Assembly (NCBI GenBank): GCA_018398815.1
Contig: CM031601.1
Coordinates: forward strand, 36,939,113-37,003,112
Length of the DNA: 64,000 bases
From: Conus ventricosus
Lineage: Eukaryota > Mollusca > Gastropoda > Neogastropoda > Conidae
Reading direction: 5' to 3'
Positions 1 to 11,489 of the stretch are shown here, piece after piece. Under the pieces are notes generated by a model that saw only the letters and a program-made list of their open reading frames with translations, was not told where the DNA came from and did not search any database. The translations under genes were made by a program, and so were the position numbers. Each line of letters opens with the position of its first letter. Positions within the stretch are counted from its first letter, which is position 1.

Positions 1-460
1 ATTAACTGGACAACATGGGAAACGACTGAATGAAGCGCCAGCCGGCATCTCTTCTGTAGGCACTATCCACGTAGGCAGCCCCTTGTGTAAACAAGTGTGG
101 ATTGTATAGCACTTAGAGCTTGTTGTCTAGCCGAGGACAGACGCTAAACAAGTATTCATAATTATAATAATGATAGTAATCTCCTCAGTTATGGTTTCTT
201 TTTCCTGGAAGATGACTTAGGGAGAGCACACTTCCTTGTTCATCAGTTTAGAAGGATAGGGGACGGAGTGGGGGAGGGCATGTATTGAGAGAGGAGGCTG
301 TGGGAGAGAAAAAGAGAGACAGAATACTACCTCCTAAATTCCATTCAACTCATCAAATACCACACCCTTGATCCCCTTTTGTCACTGTTTGCAAACATGC
401 ACTTGGAAAAAGTATTAAACACACCGAAACATCTTCACACAATCACAAGTCATGTGTGTC
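1..460. other. Intronic or flanking DNA, nothing recognised
   Basis: No exon, element or tandem repeat could be recognised. An A/G-rich stretch lies at about 255-325. Given the minus-strand HERC2 exon at 1.6-1.76 kb this is probably HERC2 intron. Confidence 0.5.
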
Positions 461-464
461 AAAA

Positions 465-1580
465 CCCGTCAATGATCTGGTCAATGATTTGTCCGGGTTT
501 GTCTGTCTCAACACCTATAACTGATCTATTTAGATTTAATTGTTCCATTATAGAGCTGTTGGGTTTAGTAGTCCAATCACCGACATACCTGGGTTTTGTT
601 GCCCCACCATTGTTATGACTGTCTTTATTTGTCTCATCACTAGGCTCTTCAGGCTTCTTTAATCTCATTATCAACCTGTTTGGGTTTTGCTGTCCCATTA
701 CTTATGTGTCTAGGTTAAGTTGTCCCATCACAGAGCTATTTAGGTTAAGCTGTCCCGTCATTCAGTTGTCTGAATTTAGCTGCCCCATGATCGAGCTGTT
801 CTGGGTTAACTGTCCAATCACTGAGCTCTTTGGATTTTCTTGTGCGTGTTTGGGTTGGGTTACTGTCCTGTTTGGTTTTTGTTATCCCATCACTTGCCTG
901 TTTAGCATTTGTTGCCCCATCACTGACCTGGGCTGGGCCACAACTGACCTGGCTGAGTTTAGTAGAATCATGACTGACTGATTTGGCTTAGATGAACCAT
1001 CACTGACCTGTTTTGGTTTCGTTGTCCTGTCACTGTCCTGTTTGGGTTTGGTCAAATCATCATTGACCTGTTTCTATTAAGTTGTTCGGATTTAAGCTGG
1101 GTAGTGTTGCCAAACCTGTCTGGGGGTTGTTGTCCCAGTACCGACCCATTTGGGTTAAGCTAAACCACCACTGATCTGTTGGGTTTTGTTGTCTCATCAC
1201 AGACCAGTTTAGGTTTTTGCTGGGTAGTCTTGTCTTATCATTACCCTGGGTGATGTTGTCCAATCACCAACCTGTTTGAGCTTCAGCTGGGTGATTTTGT
1301 CCTACCGCTGACCTGTTTTGGTGTAGCTGGGGGACGTTGTCCCATCACAGACTTGTATGCGTTTTGTTAACCCATCACTTACCTGTTCAGGTTTGTTGTC
1401 CCACCTCTGCCCTGTCTGGATTTTGTTATCCCATCACTTAACTGTTTAGAATTGTTTGTCCCATCACTGGCCTGTCTGGGTTTTGCTGTCCTGTCCTTTA
1501 CCTGTTTAGGATTTGTTGTCCCATCACTCACCTGATAAGGTTTTGTTGTCCTATCAATGACAGTTTTGGGTGTTGTTGTC
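465..1580. repeat. Degenerate 30-bp minisatellite
   Basis: About 1.1 kb is built from units of 29-31 bp close to GTTGTCCCATCACTGACCTG plus a TTTAGGTTT-like tail. Copies are diverged, with many substitutions and small indels. Open frames on either strand here are by-products of the repeat. The array ends within about 10 bp of the HERC2 splice donor at 1587. Confidence 0.85.
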
Positions 1581-1587
1581 CACTGAC

Positions 1588-1764
1588 CTGTTTAGGTTTC
1601 AGCTGTGTGGTATTATCCCCGTGACCCAGACGACCATAGTCTCCCAATCCCCAGGTGTACAACTCCCATTGGATGTGATGGCCGCACTGTGAGAACTGCC
1701 ACATGCGATGTCACGCACACGCTTGGACTTGAGTGCTTCAATCATCCGTGGGGTTTCGCAGTTC
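1588..1764 (-). CDS. HERC2: HERC2 exon with a one-base frameshift: RCC1-like domain 2, blade 4
   Basis: The exon starts with the G that completes the split methionine, then encodes [33 protein letters not shown] and, in a shifted frame, [20 protein letters not shown] followed by LKPKQ. Human HERC2 reads [11 protein letters not shown] at the shift, so one base is missing near 1665-1667 in a GGG run. The acceptor is ATAG/G and the donor CAG/GTCAGT, both intact. Neighbouring exons are open, so a sequencing or assembly error in the run is at least as likely as a real inactivating change. The exon is flanked by a 30-bp minisatellite on its 3-prime side and a degenerate 45-bp repeat on its 5-prime side. 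Confidence 0.92.
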
Positions 1765-1770
1765 CTATGT

Positions 1771-2120
1771 CATCAGACAACATAAATTATAGAGAGAGTA
1801 AAGTTATATGAGTTACTAAACAATATGAATTATTGCTAAACTGAAGTTATCCGAGTCATCAAACAAACATGAATTGTTGCCAGACTTAAGTAATGTATGT
1901 CATCAGACAACCTGAATTACAGTCAAACTTAATATCATCTGTGCCATCGAACAACACTAATTAATGCCAAACTAAACTCTTTTGAGTATGAATCATAGTC
2001 TTACTAAAGCTATCTAATCTATCCAATTTCATTATAGCCGACGTTTATCTGAGCGTTCAAACCACATGGATTATAGCTTTGCACCAATATCAGAGCCATC
2101 AAACAACATAAATTACAACC
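1771..2120. repeat. Highly degenerate repeat, about 45-bp period
   Basis: The phrase TCATCAGACAACATAAATTA recurs with changes at about 1771, 1857, 1899, 1945 and 2095. The spacing is near 43-46 bp but irregular. It starts directly upstream of the HERC2 acceptor at 1765. Confidence 0.6.
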
Positions 2121-2497
2121 TACATGAAAGAAACTTCTGAGAAGTTGCATTCTAACTTACAATGATCAAAGACAAAAGCAAAACTCTAATCCTTTAAAAG
2201 TACTTGGTCAACTGTTTGGACCTAAGTTGACTTCCGCTCAGCATGGCGAGAGGACATGAAGTCAAGAGCTCTCCAGGCGCTCGCACTTCTCATGGCTGGT
2301 TTAACCAGGTAAAAGCAGAGAGGTGAGCACAGGACAACATGATTTATTTCGTGTGAATTATTTTGTGCAGTGGTTTTTGTTATTTAAATGACTACTTCAA
2401 TAGTTTATTCTGTCTAGCTATTCTAAAAGTGATTATCAATTGTCTAGCGATTGGTCATTCACAATGACGTGAGATGTGATGCGCGCGCATCTAGCCA

Positions 2498-3735
2498 GTG
2501 ACGCTTGTATCATGCCAGAGACAAGACATGTGCTTTTTCCGCCAAAAGAAAAATCACTGTTTCAGAAGGTCAGTCCATTCATTTTTATTCTTTTTTAAAC
2601 TTTATTGGTCAAAGATAGTAAGGCTGGGTCCTTTCAGTGACTTTTTATCAGCCAGATTTCGTGTTGCTGATCAGATCAACAAAATAGTAATTGCCGGCTT
2701 TCAGCCGGCTATCGGTACCGAGTCTGGCACCACGGCCTCACATGATCAAGGTGATAGACCTGCCGTTCAAGGTAAGGACTTGAGAGATTCCAAACTGGAG
2801 GAAAAATTAGAGGACAGGCTTCAAGATGTAACTCAAAGTTTGGATGCGAAATGGGAAAAGAGGTTCGATGAATTTAAAACTCTTCTGAGAACTCCCTTAA
2901 AATGTAAACTCAATGCCGGAGACATGAGCGGAAATGATTCTGACGTGGAATATGACGAATGCGATATCCTTGTTTTACAAGAGGATCAAGAAGAGCTAGA
3001 TCTACAGCAGTATGAAAAGGCACTGATTGAGGGAAATGCATGTAGTTCTACCTCTAGCACCACTAAGAAAGACAACGCTCAGTTGTTCGATGAAATCGAA
3101 CAAGAGCTCAGTGGAAAAGAAATGCTAGGTTCAAAGGTCAGCGATGGTTTGGCAACAATAGTGAACGGGTGTTTTAGCCGAAAGTTCAGCGAAAAGGTCC
3201 AGAAGGACAAATTTGAGACTCACAATCGACAGGAAAATTGTGCAAAATTAGTTATGGCATTGGTAAACAAGAAGGTATGGTCCAAACTTTCAACAGATCA
3301 ATGCAAATCGGATCTGAGGATTGCACATGCTCAGCGAGCCATTATCAAGGCAACAAGCGCAATTGCCCGAGTGGCAAACCAGAACGAGCTTCACCACAAA
3401 ATGCAGAACTAATACGGAACTGCACAGATGCAATTGTGTTGCTAGGACACGCCACACATGAGCTGTCTATATGTTCCGTTGTAGAATGATGTGTCCACCA
3501 GTCAACTCACGCTTGTGCAACGAAACGATTGCCATTACATAACATTTGTTTGGCGACAGTCTTGCATCCACACTCAAAAGATATAAACAAAATGGAGAAG
3601 ATAGGCTACAAGGCCTTGTCTGCTGGGAAAAAGGGAAACAACCCCAAATTTAGTCGCTTCCAGTATGACGGAAATGGGGGCAACAGGAAAGGGTCTTTTT
3701 TAGGGGCCGTCTCGGACAAGCATTTCCCAGCCTGA
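2498..3735 (+). pseudogene. DIRS-A gag-like ORF, frameshifted
   Basis: The first frame gives about 300 residues (2498-3412), including an acidic middle, a helix-rich stretch DELAT/IVNGCFSRKFSEK, then NRQENCAKLVMALVNKKVW and AHAQRAIIKATSAIARV. This pattern of a conserved VNxxxW block followed by a KAxxAI helix is typical of DIRS gag proteins. The product continues in other frames (GHATHELS near 3450, then DINKMEKIGYKALSAGKKG at 3560-3630), so at least two frameshifts are present. The nominal N-terminus around 2498 overlaps the terminal repeat, so the true start is likely downstream. Role: capsid-like RNA binding, by family. Confidence 0.7.
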
Positions 3736-3737
3736 CG

Positions 3738-6014
3738 TTGGGGCTATCAGTACCCAAAACCACAGACACAAGGGCAGTGTTACAACAGCTTTCCCAAAGG
3801 GCGCAACCAGAGGAGCAGCTTCTCTCAGTCTCAGTAACTGAGGCAAGTGATTTTGATGCACAGTTACATAGCACTGTTCAGTTGCTGACACTGGAAGCAG
3901 AAGAGTTTGAAGCAGGAAGATTGGCTAAATTTACAGAAAATTGGGTTAAGCTGACCTCAGATCCCAACATCCTAATATCAGTGACTGGTGCTGAAACTGA
4001 GACTGATTGCAATCTGGAAGATTTACCTACTTTGTCATGTCCACCCTCACATTCATTCAGAATGAATGCTGCAGAAACAGCTGTTATTGATGAAGATATT
4101 GACAAATTGCTTAGGAAAAAAGTTATAAAGAGTGTGAGCACACTCATGGAGAAGTTTTGCCACCAATCTTCACAAAGCAGAAAAAAGATGGATCACAGAG
4201 AATGAGCCTAAACCTAAAAAGTCTAATGAAGAAATAACATATCACCATTTTAAGATGGACACTTTGGCTACGGCCTTGGGTTTGGTTAGCAAAAACTGCT
4301 ATATGGCATCATTGGACTTTGAAAAATGCTTACTAATCTGTACCCATTTGCAAGGAACACAGAAAGCTGCCGAGATTTGAATGGAAAGGAAAAATCTTCG
4401 AATACAATGCACTCCCAAATGGGTTGGCATTGGCACCACGCTTGTTCACGAAAATAATAAAGCCAGCTTTTGCTACCTTGAGATTGAAAGGACATATCAA
4501 CAGTTTTCTTGGATGATTCCTTGCTTATGGGCATTTCAAAGAGGCAGTGCCAGGAAAATGTTATGGACACACTGGACACATTACATAAGCTAGGATTGAT
4601 TGTACATCCCATAAAGTCAGTTTTTCAACCAACTACTGTGATTCAGCATTAACTTTTACCAGCCGAGTCGTCCAAAAGTTGACGAAAGGATTTCTCTCCC
4701 TTGAGGTGAGTCGTCCAAGTCCGGATGACGGACAGACAGCAGTACAGTCTGCCGTGTCGTGCACAATGAGACGACGGGAACATAAAAAATTCCTACACTT
4801 TCCATGAAATGATCCAAGGGAAATAAGCTCTGTAACTAGTCTTGGGGATGTTGAGCGAGTTGTAGACCATACATTCAGTGGCCAATTGTGAACTTGGCTG
4901 ACCCCAGGAGCTTTGAAACAAAGGAACCGGCACGCCGCGCGCCGCACGTATTTCCTGTGCCAGAAAAATGTCGGTCAGGCGAAGGGGTGGTAGTGATTTC
5001 TCGCTCAATGAAGCGCTTGAAATCGTATTACTAAGTGGATCTGGTGATGAAGGGAGTGATAGAGAGATACAAAACTTTGAAAGAGAATAGGAAAGTGAAT
5101 TGTTTGAAGATGCAGCCATCCCTTCATCTTCCGATTTGGTGTTGTAAAAGAACGGAATAGAATGCAAACAAAGCATTTTTTCTACTTTTCAGACATGTTT
5201 TTCAACGCACAGTCGTGTGTACACATTGAAAGTAAATGATTTGAAATTACTATGTTCGATTAGTTGAGTGTTTGTTCTTTCCTGTGACACTTAACACAAG
5301 ACCGTCAGTTGTTGTCTAGCTACCGTAAAAATAAATTGGAAAGTGGCCAAATATGTGCGTCTGCAGGGAATGAGCGCTGTGCGCGAGCGTGCGGCAGCAG
5401 GGAATCGTGCCGCTGTGCCGCTCTGGGCTGGATAGTATTAAGGAGTGATCACTGACTCAGTCTCAATGACTGTCACCTTGACCTCAGAAAGGAAAGAGAA
5501 AATGCTTCTAAGCTGTAACAACCTGCTGAAGGCAGCTGAGATATCTATAAGAGATTTGGCAAAAGTCATTGGGTTAATGGTGGCCAGCTTGCCCGCTGTT
5601 AAATTTGGGCCCCTGCATTACAGGCAGCTGGAAAAAGATAAGTGTAGAGCCCTGAAGAAAAGCAAAGGACATTTTGACCGGGTGATGGAGATATCTAAAA
5701 CTGGAAAAAAGGAGCTGACATGGTGGATTGACAATATTTCTGATGCTTTCAATGTGTGTTGCAGAGATCCAGACATTGTGATCCATTCTGATGCAAGCCT
5801 TCATGGCTGGGGCTGCGTGTGTGCAGTAGTCTCTTCAGGAGGAGTGTGGTCACCAGCAGAAAGGAAATTTCATATAAATTACTTGGAATTAAAAGCTGCA
5901 TTTTTTTACCTTGAAATCTTTTCAGATGCAGCTTCAAGGGAAGCATGTAATGCTCATGTTGGACAATACCACAGCCATAGCATGCTTAAACCACATGGGT
6001 ACATCTCACTCTGA
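3738..6014 (+). pseudogene. DIRS-A reverse transcriptase / RNase H, interrupted
   Basis: N-terminal RT sequence AGRLAKFTENWVKLTSDP and a TAVIDEDIDKLLRKKVI block are at 3.9-4.13 kb. The core follows in other frames: TLATALGLVSKNCYMASLDF, YNALPNGLALAPRLFTKI, and the catalytic loop SFLDDSLLMG near 4.51 kb. Coding resumes after a TTAA-flanked insert with DSVSMTVTLTSERKEKM at 5.45 kb. RNase H is seen as VIHSDASLHGWGCVCAVVSS (first catalytic Asp) and HINYLELKAAFFYLEIF at 5.78-5.93 kb. Several frameshifts and a stop make it inactive. The layout matches DIRS RT-RH and not LTR-element pol, because no protease or integrase is present. Confidence 0.8.
4653..5437 (+). mobile_element. piggyBac-type element inserted in DIRS-A
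   Basis: The 785-bp segment is flanked by TTAA at 4649-4652 and 5438-5441, the exact piggyBac target duplication. The ends share an inverted pattern: after TTAA and six bases comes CCAGCCGAG on the left and, on the opposite strand, CCAGCCCAG on the right. Removing it rejoins the DIRS reading frame. Inside, a frame from 4968 begins MSVRRRGGSDFSLNEALEIV and continues with acidic GSGDEGSD, resembling the acidic N-terminus of piggyBac transposases. The catalytic part is absent, so this is a deleted, non-autonomous copy. Confidence 0.75.
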
Positions 6015-6599
6015 CTCCTGTAACAATTTAACGTTTCAGATCTAGTCTTGGTACATTGAACACAATATCTTTTGTCAGTGCAGCCCACATACCAGGAGTG
6101 GAAAATCTGGTGGGTAATGCAGAATCTTGGAAGGTAAATCTGGACACTGAATGGAAGCTGAACAATGATCTTCTGCAAGCTGCTCCTATGCAGCACCTGA
6201 CATAGATTTGTGTGCTTTTAGGCTGAATGCGCAAATGAAAAGATTCATCTCTTTCAGGCCAGATCCAGATGCAGAACTATTCCTGCTTTCAGTATAACTT
6301 GGAGAGACATAAATTTCTATGTTTTTCCTCCTTTCAGCGTTGTCACCTAATTCCCCCAGAAGGTGCAGAGGGATCAGAGTTCGGATGTGCTGGTGGTCCC
6401 AGATTGGCCAACTCAGCCGTGGTATCCAATACTGTTACGACTGTTGACAGCAGAGCCAGTGTGTCTGACCTGCAGCAAGAACCTGTTGCATCTCCCAAGC
6501 CAGCCAGATGCAGTCCATCGCCTGATTCAGCAGAAGAGGCTTCACCTGCTAGTTTGCAGGATCTCAGGTGTTCTTTAACCAGCTCTGGTCTAAGCAGTG

Positions 6600-7460
6600 G
6601 GGCCACTGATTTGGTTATGAGCTCTTGGAGAAACTCTACCCAGAAAGCATATGACTCTTACATAAGAAGGTGGAAAACTTTTGTAGATAGCAAGGGAATA
6701 AAAACACCAACTTATTTCCATGTAATAAATATTCTGGCAGACATTTATGCTTCTGGGGCTAGTCACAGTACAGTAAATTTAGCCCAAAGTGCAGTTTCAG
6801 CTTATTTGCACTGGCCAGGCACTGAGACAGTAGGCAGTCACCCAATAGTGTGTTGTCAGGTGAAAGGGGTGTTTGAAGAAAGACCCTCCATTCCCAAATG
6901 TCATGATACATGGGATGTGGATAGTGTACTAAAATACTTAGCTGGTTTGCCAGACATAGGAAAGATGACTCTTAAGCAGTTGACCCTTAGACTGGGTTAC
7001 GTTGTTAGCCCTGTTGCCTGGTCAGAGGGGTCAAACAATCCACACATTAAAATGTGATGATGTAAGATTTAAAGATGACAAGAGTGTCTTAGTGTTTAGT
7101 ACTGTGCTGAAGCAAACTAAACCAGGGTCACATGTGCAACGGTTAAAACTAGTCTTTTGTAAACAAAAAATTGTGTATTGTTACCCACCTTAGACAGTAT
7201 TTAAGAGTGACAAAGGGAAAGGGAAACAACTCTTCATTTCATTTGTCAAATCCCACAGTGAAGTCTCAAGAGACACTATATCCAGGTGGATTAAAACTGT
7301 TTTGAGGTTAGCCGGGGTGAATATCAGCCGTTTTTCAGCTCACAGCACCAGAGCAGCTAGCACTTCAGCAGCACTCAGCAGAGATGTCCTATTGACTGCA
7401 TAATGAGAGCGGCTGGGTGGTCAAGACAGACCACTTTTACCAAGTTCTACTGCAAACCTG
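6600..7460 (+). pseudogene. DIRS-A tyrosine recombinase, frameshifted
   Basis: The N-terminal SAM-like part reads SWRNSTQKAYDSYIRRWKTF and is followed by HSTVNLAQSAVSAYLHW and a TWDVDSVLKYLAGLP block. A frameshift near 6985-7000 leads into LLALLPGQRGQTIHTLKCDD, which carries the first catalytic Arg. The HxxR box is FSAHSTRAASTSAAL at 7330-7375. The likely catalytic Tyr (KFYCKP, about 7448) lies in another frame after two stops. This enzyme class integrates circular DIRS DNA by site-specific recombination without target duplication. A different reading frame at 6269-6600 upstream is not clearly coding. Confidence 0.8.
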
Positions 7461-8007
7461 TGCTTCATAAATCTTTGGGACAATCAGTTCTAGACAAAAT
7501 CGGAAATGAGTGATTACAATGAAGACAGTTCAGTTGTTGGCCTGCGCTTGTTTTTTCCCCCACTATTAGATTGTTCGTCTATGTATTTGTCTGACTTTAT
7601 TCAAGTTTAAAAGGCTGTGCCAGTCTTGAATAAAAGTTACTCTGTGTTAGGTTTTCTTATGGGAGCAAATAATACCCAACTTGTTTACAGTTCTAGACAG
7701 TTTTGCAAATAAAAAGTAGGAACGCTGCTGGGTCCACTTTTGACCCAGTGACTGACTGATGTTTCATGGTATAGTTTGGCCCAGTCACTGATTGAAAGCG
7801 ATTGCATGCCAAATTACAAATTGTTTTTGGATTACCAGAAACTTTACAGTTCTTGTGTAATTAAATGTAGACAAACAAAATCCATCGACTTGTTTAGATT
7901 GCTTTTATGATTTATTCAGTACTAGTGACCTCTAACTCTGAAGTCTCACATCATTGTGAATGACCAATCGCTAGACGATTGATAATTAGTAAATTTAATG
8001 AGACTTA

Positions 8008-8248
8008 CCTGTAAGTTGAGGTTAAGTTGGAATTATCTAGAGTCTAGTGATGGGAATGAGCAATTACGTGCCCTCCCATCTCGGCTCTGGATGATTCTCG
8101 CTTACCCTCCCAGGTATTGTCTGTTGAATTTATTTTAGAGGTAATTTGTGTCTAAATACTGGCTAGATGCGCGCGCATCACATCTCACGTAATTGCTCAT
8201 TCCCATCACTAGACTCTAGATAATTCCAATTTAACCTCAACTTACAGG
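8008..8248. repeat. 63-bp inverted repeat at the DIRS-A right end
   Basis: Positions 8008-8070 and 8186-8248 are inverted copies with one mismatch, separated by 115 bp. The spacer contains GCGCGCGC-bearing sequence shared with the left terminus. This fits the terminal repeat plus internal complementary region used by DIRS elements to form circles. Confidence 0.85.
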
Positions 8249-8399
8249 CAATTTATCATGTAGAAATTGCAGAAGGAAAAGAAACGAGAAAGAACAAATT
8301 ACGCTAAAATCAATTCATTTGAAAAATATTTTCCTTAATATTAATGATCATGTCATGTACTGTTACTAAATATTTCACTGTTAAGGCTAAAGGTAACGA

Positions 8400-9150
8400 A
8401 AAAGGTAACAGAAAAATCCTCATCCACGTCTTCTGCTAGTGACTCAGGATCAGCCCTTCAACAGACAGTGGCAAATTAAAAGCTGTGCAGAAGAAACAGA
8501 AACAGGACTGTAAGGAATCTCAGGTAAAAATATGGAGGTAAATAATGCATTTCAGGAAATAAAAGATGCACGTGTAACATGCCAACAAAGATAATTTAGA
8601 GACAGTAAAGGCTGAGATTGAGACATTGAAAGCTGAAATGATCAGACAATCAACAGCACAGTCTAAGCAAATAGCTGCGCTTGATGCAGCGTGTTGATTT
8701 GCAAACAAAAAACTATAAACTTACATTAGAAAAAGTACACTTAAAGAAGAAAACAGAGAACTGAAGAGTGTGTTGACGGTGAAAACAAATGAAATTACCG
8801 CTCTAAAAAGGGAAAAGAATGACAGTGAACAACACGGCAGACAGTGGAACGTGCGTGTGTTTGGTATCCAGGAGAGAGGAGAAGAGACAATGAAGGACTG
8901 TGTAAAACACCGTGTTGAACTGGTGTTAAGACAGTGTCTTCAGCAGATGTGGACATTGCGCACCACACAGGTAAGAGGGGCGTGAATGGAAAACCAAGAC
9001 CAATCATCCTGCACTTTATTTCCAGGCATAAGCGAGCCTCATTTGCTGTCAGAACGGTGTAAACTGAAAGGCACTGGACTGTCCATTGCTGATAACATAC
9101 GATTGTCAGAGCATTTGGTTTTGCTGGGATTTGACAAGACAATCATTTCT
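8400..9150 (+). pseudogene. L1/Tx1-like LINE ORF1 relic
   Basis: Fragments in shifting frames give a heptad-rich coiled coil (ETVKAEIETLKAEMIRQS, then LKEENRELKSVLTVKTNEIT), followed by QWNVRVFGIQERGEETMKDC. That last phrase matches the RNA-recognition core of L1-type ORF1 proteins (the family pattern is N-V-R-I-F-G-I). Downstream are KTNHPALYFQA-like and LKGTGLSIADN-like pieces equivalent to the C-terminal ORF1 domain. ORF1 proteins bind LINE RNA as trimers. No endonuclease or RT follows, and stops and frameshifts are frequent. Confidence 0.6.
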
Positions 9151-9910
9151 GATTCGGTTTTCTGTTTCATGATATGGTTAGCAAAGTACTATATACATAC
9201 GTGTAAAATACAAGGATGCCATCCTCAAACAGCAGTGTTTTTGAAGAAACTGAATATTCGATATAAAATTGAAAATTATAATGCCTGTTTGAATTCAAAT
9301 TACGATGACTTCTCTGTGAAATGGCTCTCATACATTCTGCTAGTTTCTGATGATTAATTGTCATATGTAACTTGAGATCTGTTATTCAGAATATTGTTGA
9401 AGGTGCAAGTCCAGCTTTTTTTTTCCACCAATGTTTGTAATACATTTTGGTCACTTTTTCTCTTCTTCAATATTGTTTCAAGTCTTATCAAATGAAGAGC
9501 AAAAAAAGTATGTAAAATGTGAAATGATGGCTTCTGGGATCCAAACAAATAGGCTTAAACTGGGAGAGCAGGAGCTAACCTCACTTCTATTTCCAAGTTA
9601 TCCAGCACGAGTGATAGTCCTTAGTGAGTTCACTTCATTATGCAATATTCAAACACATGTGGGTTTTCAACCCTTTTCCTAATCAGCATGTATTCAGTGT
9701 GGGAAAAGGCTCTGATCAGGGGCCTGACAAACTCCTATGGCGCTCACCTCAGTGGTTGGACTTGAAATCTCACTGTCGACCTGTTACCTTTTACAAGCCT
9801 TCCCAAGTCCTGCCCCAAACTGACAAACTTTTAAGACTGAGCTGAAAATGCTGCTGTATTTGTTCCTGAATGTCCTAAACTGTCCCTGTCTGTAGAAACC
9901 CTGTCCTTAC
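9151..9910. other. HERC2 intron, nothing recognised
   Basis: The stretch between the LINE relic and the HERC2 donor at 9910 shows several short open frames on both strands with no recognisable motif. A small A/T-rich segment lies at 9360-9510. Confidence 0.4.
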
Positions 9911-10001
9911 ATTCTGCTGGAGTGTCCAAGTTTTCCGTCATCTCCTTCCCCCCAGGAGAACACTTTGCCATCCACCGTCAGTGCCATGGCATGCCGCCCT
10001 C
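9911..10001 (-). CDS. HERC2: HERC2 exon: RCC1-like domain 2, blade 3
   Basis: The 91-base exon begins with GA, completing the glycine started in the previous exon, then encodes [20 protein letters not shown] and DGKLGHSSR, and ends with AT of a split methionine codon. Human HERC2 has [20 protein letters not shown] and KLGHFSRM. The acceptor is GTGTGCAG and the donor AT/GTAAGG. The split ATG is completed by the first G of the exon ending at 1764. Found by translation, because it is too short to stand out as an open frame. Confidence 0.93.
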
Positions 10002-10257
10002 CTGCACACACATGACAGCTACTATGCATACGCCTCCCCTATTCCTTCCATGTAACACAACCATGTCTACTTGGTTAGACTGTCACTCTACAATAAATGG
10101 CAAGGCAGACAGATAGTTGGATGGATAACAGGGACATGTGTTACATACTTTAAAATGATCATAACGAAGATGGAAGAGTTGAAAATCAGAATCAAGAGCA
10201 GATACAGAAAACACATATTCATGAGTGCACGCATCACAAAAATATACTGAAACACAG

Positions 10258-10259
10258 AT

Positions 10260-10317
<58 letters not shown>
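10258..10317. repeat. CA microsatellite
   Basis: An almost uninterrupted (CA)n run of about 57 bp lies in the 359-bp HERC2 intron between 10001 and 10361. Open frames crossing it are repeat artefacts. Confidence 0.97.
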
Positions 10318-10320
<3 letters not shown>

Positions 10321-10360
10321 CATGTACACATACACACATACATAATAACAAGAGACTGAC

Positions 10361-10504
10361 CAGAGTGCACAGCCACTTTTTTGATGACATATTGACCGAG
10401 GGAGGAAATCTGTCTGGGGACGAAGATATTGCCTGTGCTCATGCCCAGCCCCAGACGTCCGTTAGTGGCCTCTCCACATGCATACACCTTCCCGTCCTGT
10501 GTCA
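10361..10504 (-). CDS. HERC2: HERC2 exon: RCC1-like domain 2, blade 2
   Basis: After two bases that complete a valine, the exon encodes [20 protein letters not shown] and continues through [10 protein letters not shown] to KKVAVHS plus one base. The [17 protein letters not shown] blade is essentially identical to human HERC2. The acceptor is TACGCAG and the donor G/GTCAGT. Only a 359-bp intron, containing a CA repeat, separates it from the next exon at 9911-10001. It is the best conserved exon of the gene in this window. Confidence 0.96.
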
Positions 10505-11470
10505 CTGCGTACATAACACATATTTATGAACACACAGCACATACAAATAAAGTCCATTAAATTAAGAAAAGAGTCAGTTCATTTCTTTCTTTCTTTCTTT
10601 CTGCGTACACAGGCTGATACTCCTGCGGATACTGCCTGTATAGACAGGCAGTGGAGTTTTGTGTGTATGACCATTTTTTATCCCCACAGCTATATTTTTC
10701 CATCCCGTGCAAGACACTTAGTGAAAGGGCCGAACAAACAAGGCTTACACATTTCTGATCCAACATTTTTGTTGTTGTAGTCCAAGCAGAGGCATGTATC
10801 AAACTTGTGTACTAGTTAACTAGGGAAAATTAAATTCCCAGAAAGTGATGACGTCATTTATGCACAATTGTGTGTGTGTTGCCATTGTTTGAATATCGCC
10901 TGACCACTTGTGTACAAGCTTTCATGCCGTATCTACATTATCTACAGGAAAATAAACCTAGTAGAGTTTGGTATTAAAAGAATTGTCGGGAATTCGCCTA
11001 TTTAGTCATCTCAAGAGCACAGATATATTACATTTTTCTGACAACCACTAATTATCAAACTAACAGCCCCACTTGTAATGGCCGCTCAGCAATGCCGAAC
11101 ACATTGTTGCCAGACCGGCTTTACACAGATGACATTCAGTTCGCTGAGTACAGCATGGGTAGCTGGCTGGTGGGGAGCAGCCTGCAGGAAACACCCCTTT
11201 CCCTGACCTGCATTCACGGCTTGGCCTCTGCAGCTGTGGGCGAGCTGTAAACTCCCCTGCCTCTCAAAACTAAGTAGCTTGCTCTGAACAGACATGCACG
11301 ATCCCGCCATTAAGGCAGCCAAACTCCATCTTCGGGGAAAGTGCATGCTATGTGTAACATGTCATCCATACCAACGGCCAAACTGGCCTTCTCTTCCGAA
11401 AGTTGGTGATGGGATTTTACGTGTGTGCAAGATGATGTGTGTGCGTTCACACAGGGAACCTCGGTTTATA
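10505..11470. other. HERC2 intron, no gene recognised
   Basis: Contains a short (TTTC)n run at 10580-10602. Nothing else is recognisable. Confidence 0.45.
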
Positions 11471-11489
11471 GTCTCATTCGAAGGACTGT

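Larger units (their letters stand above)
2433..8248 (+). mobile_element. Degraded DIRS-type retrotransposon (DIRS-A)
   Basis: DIRS elements are tyrosine-recombinase retrotransposons with inverted termini. This copy has gag (2.5-3.7 kb), reverse transcriptase (3.74-4.65 kb, resuming at 5.44 kb), RNase H (5.75-6.0 kb) and tyrosine recombinase (6.6-7.45 kb) in the usual order, all broken by frameshifts. Sequence at 2433-2503 recurs inverted at about 7955-7990 and 8158-8190 (for example GTCTAGCGATTGGTCATTCA and GATGCGCGCGCATCTAGCC), which defines the ends. A 63-bp inverted pair at 8008-8070 and 8186-8248 forms the right-end complementary region. A piggyBac-type insert occupies 4653-5437. No intact copy of any gene remains. 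Confidence 0.85.

Noticed and set aside
379..1263. Short open frames in the first 1.3 kb
   Set aside because: They follow the degenerate 30-bp minisatellite on both strands and show no domain.
1605..1811. Plus-strand open frame over the HERC2 exon
   Set aside because: It is the complement of the minus-strand HERC2 exon, which matches the RCC1-like domain.
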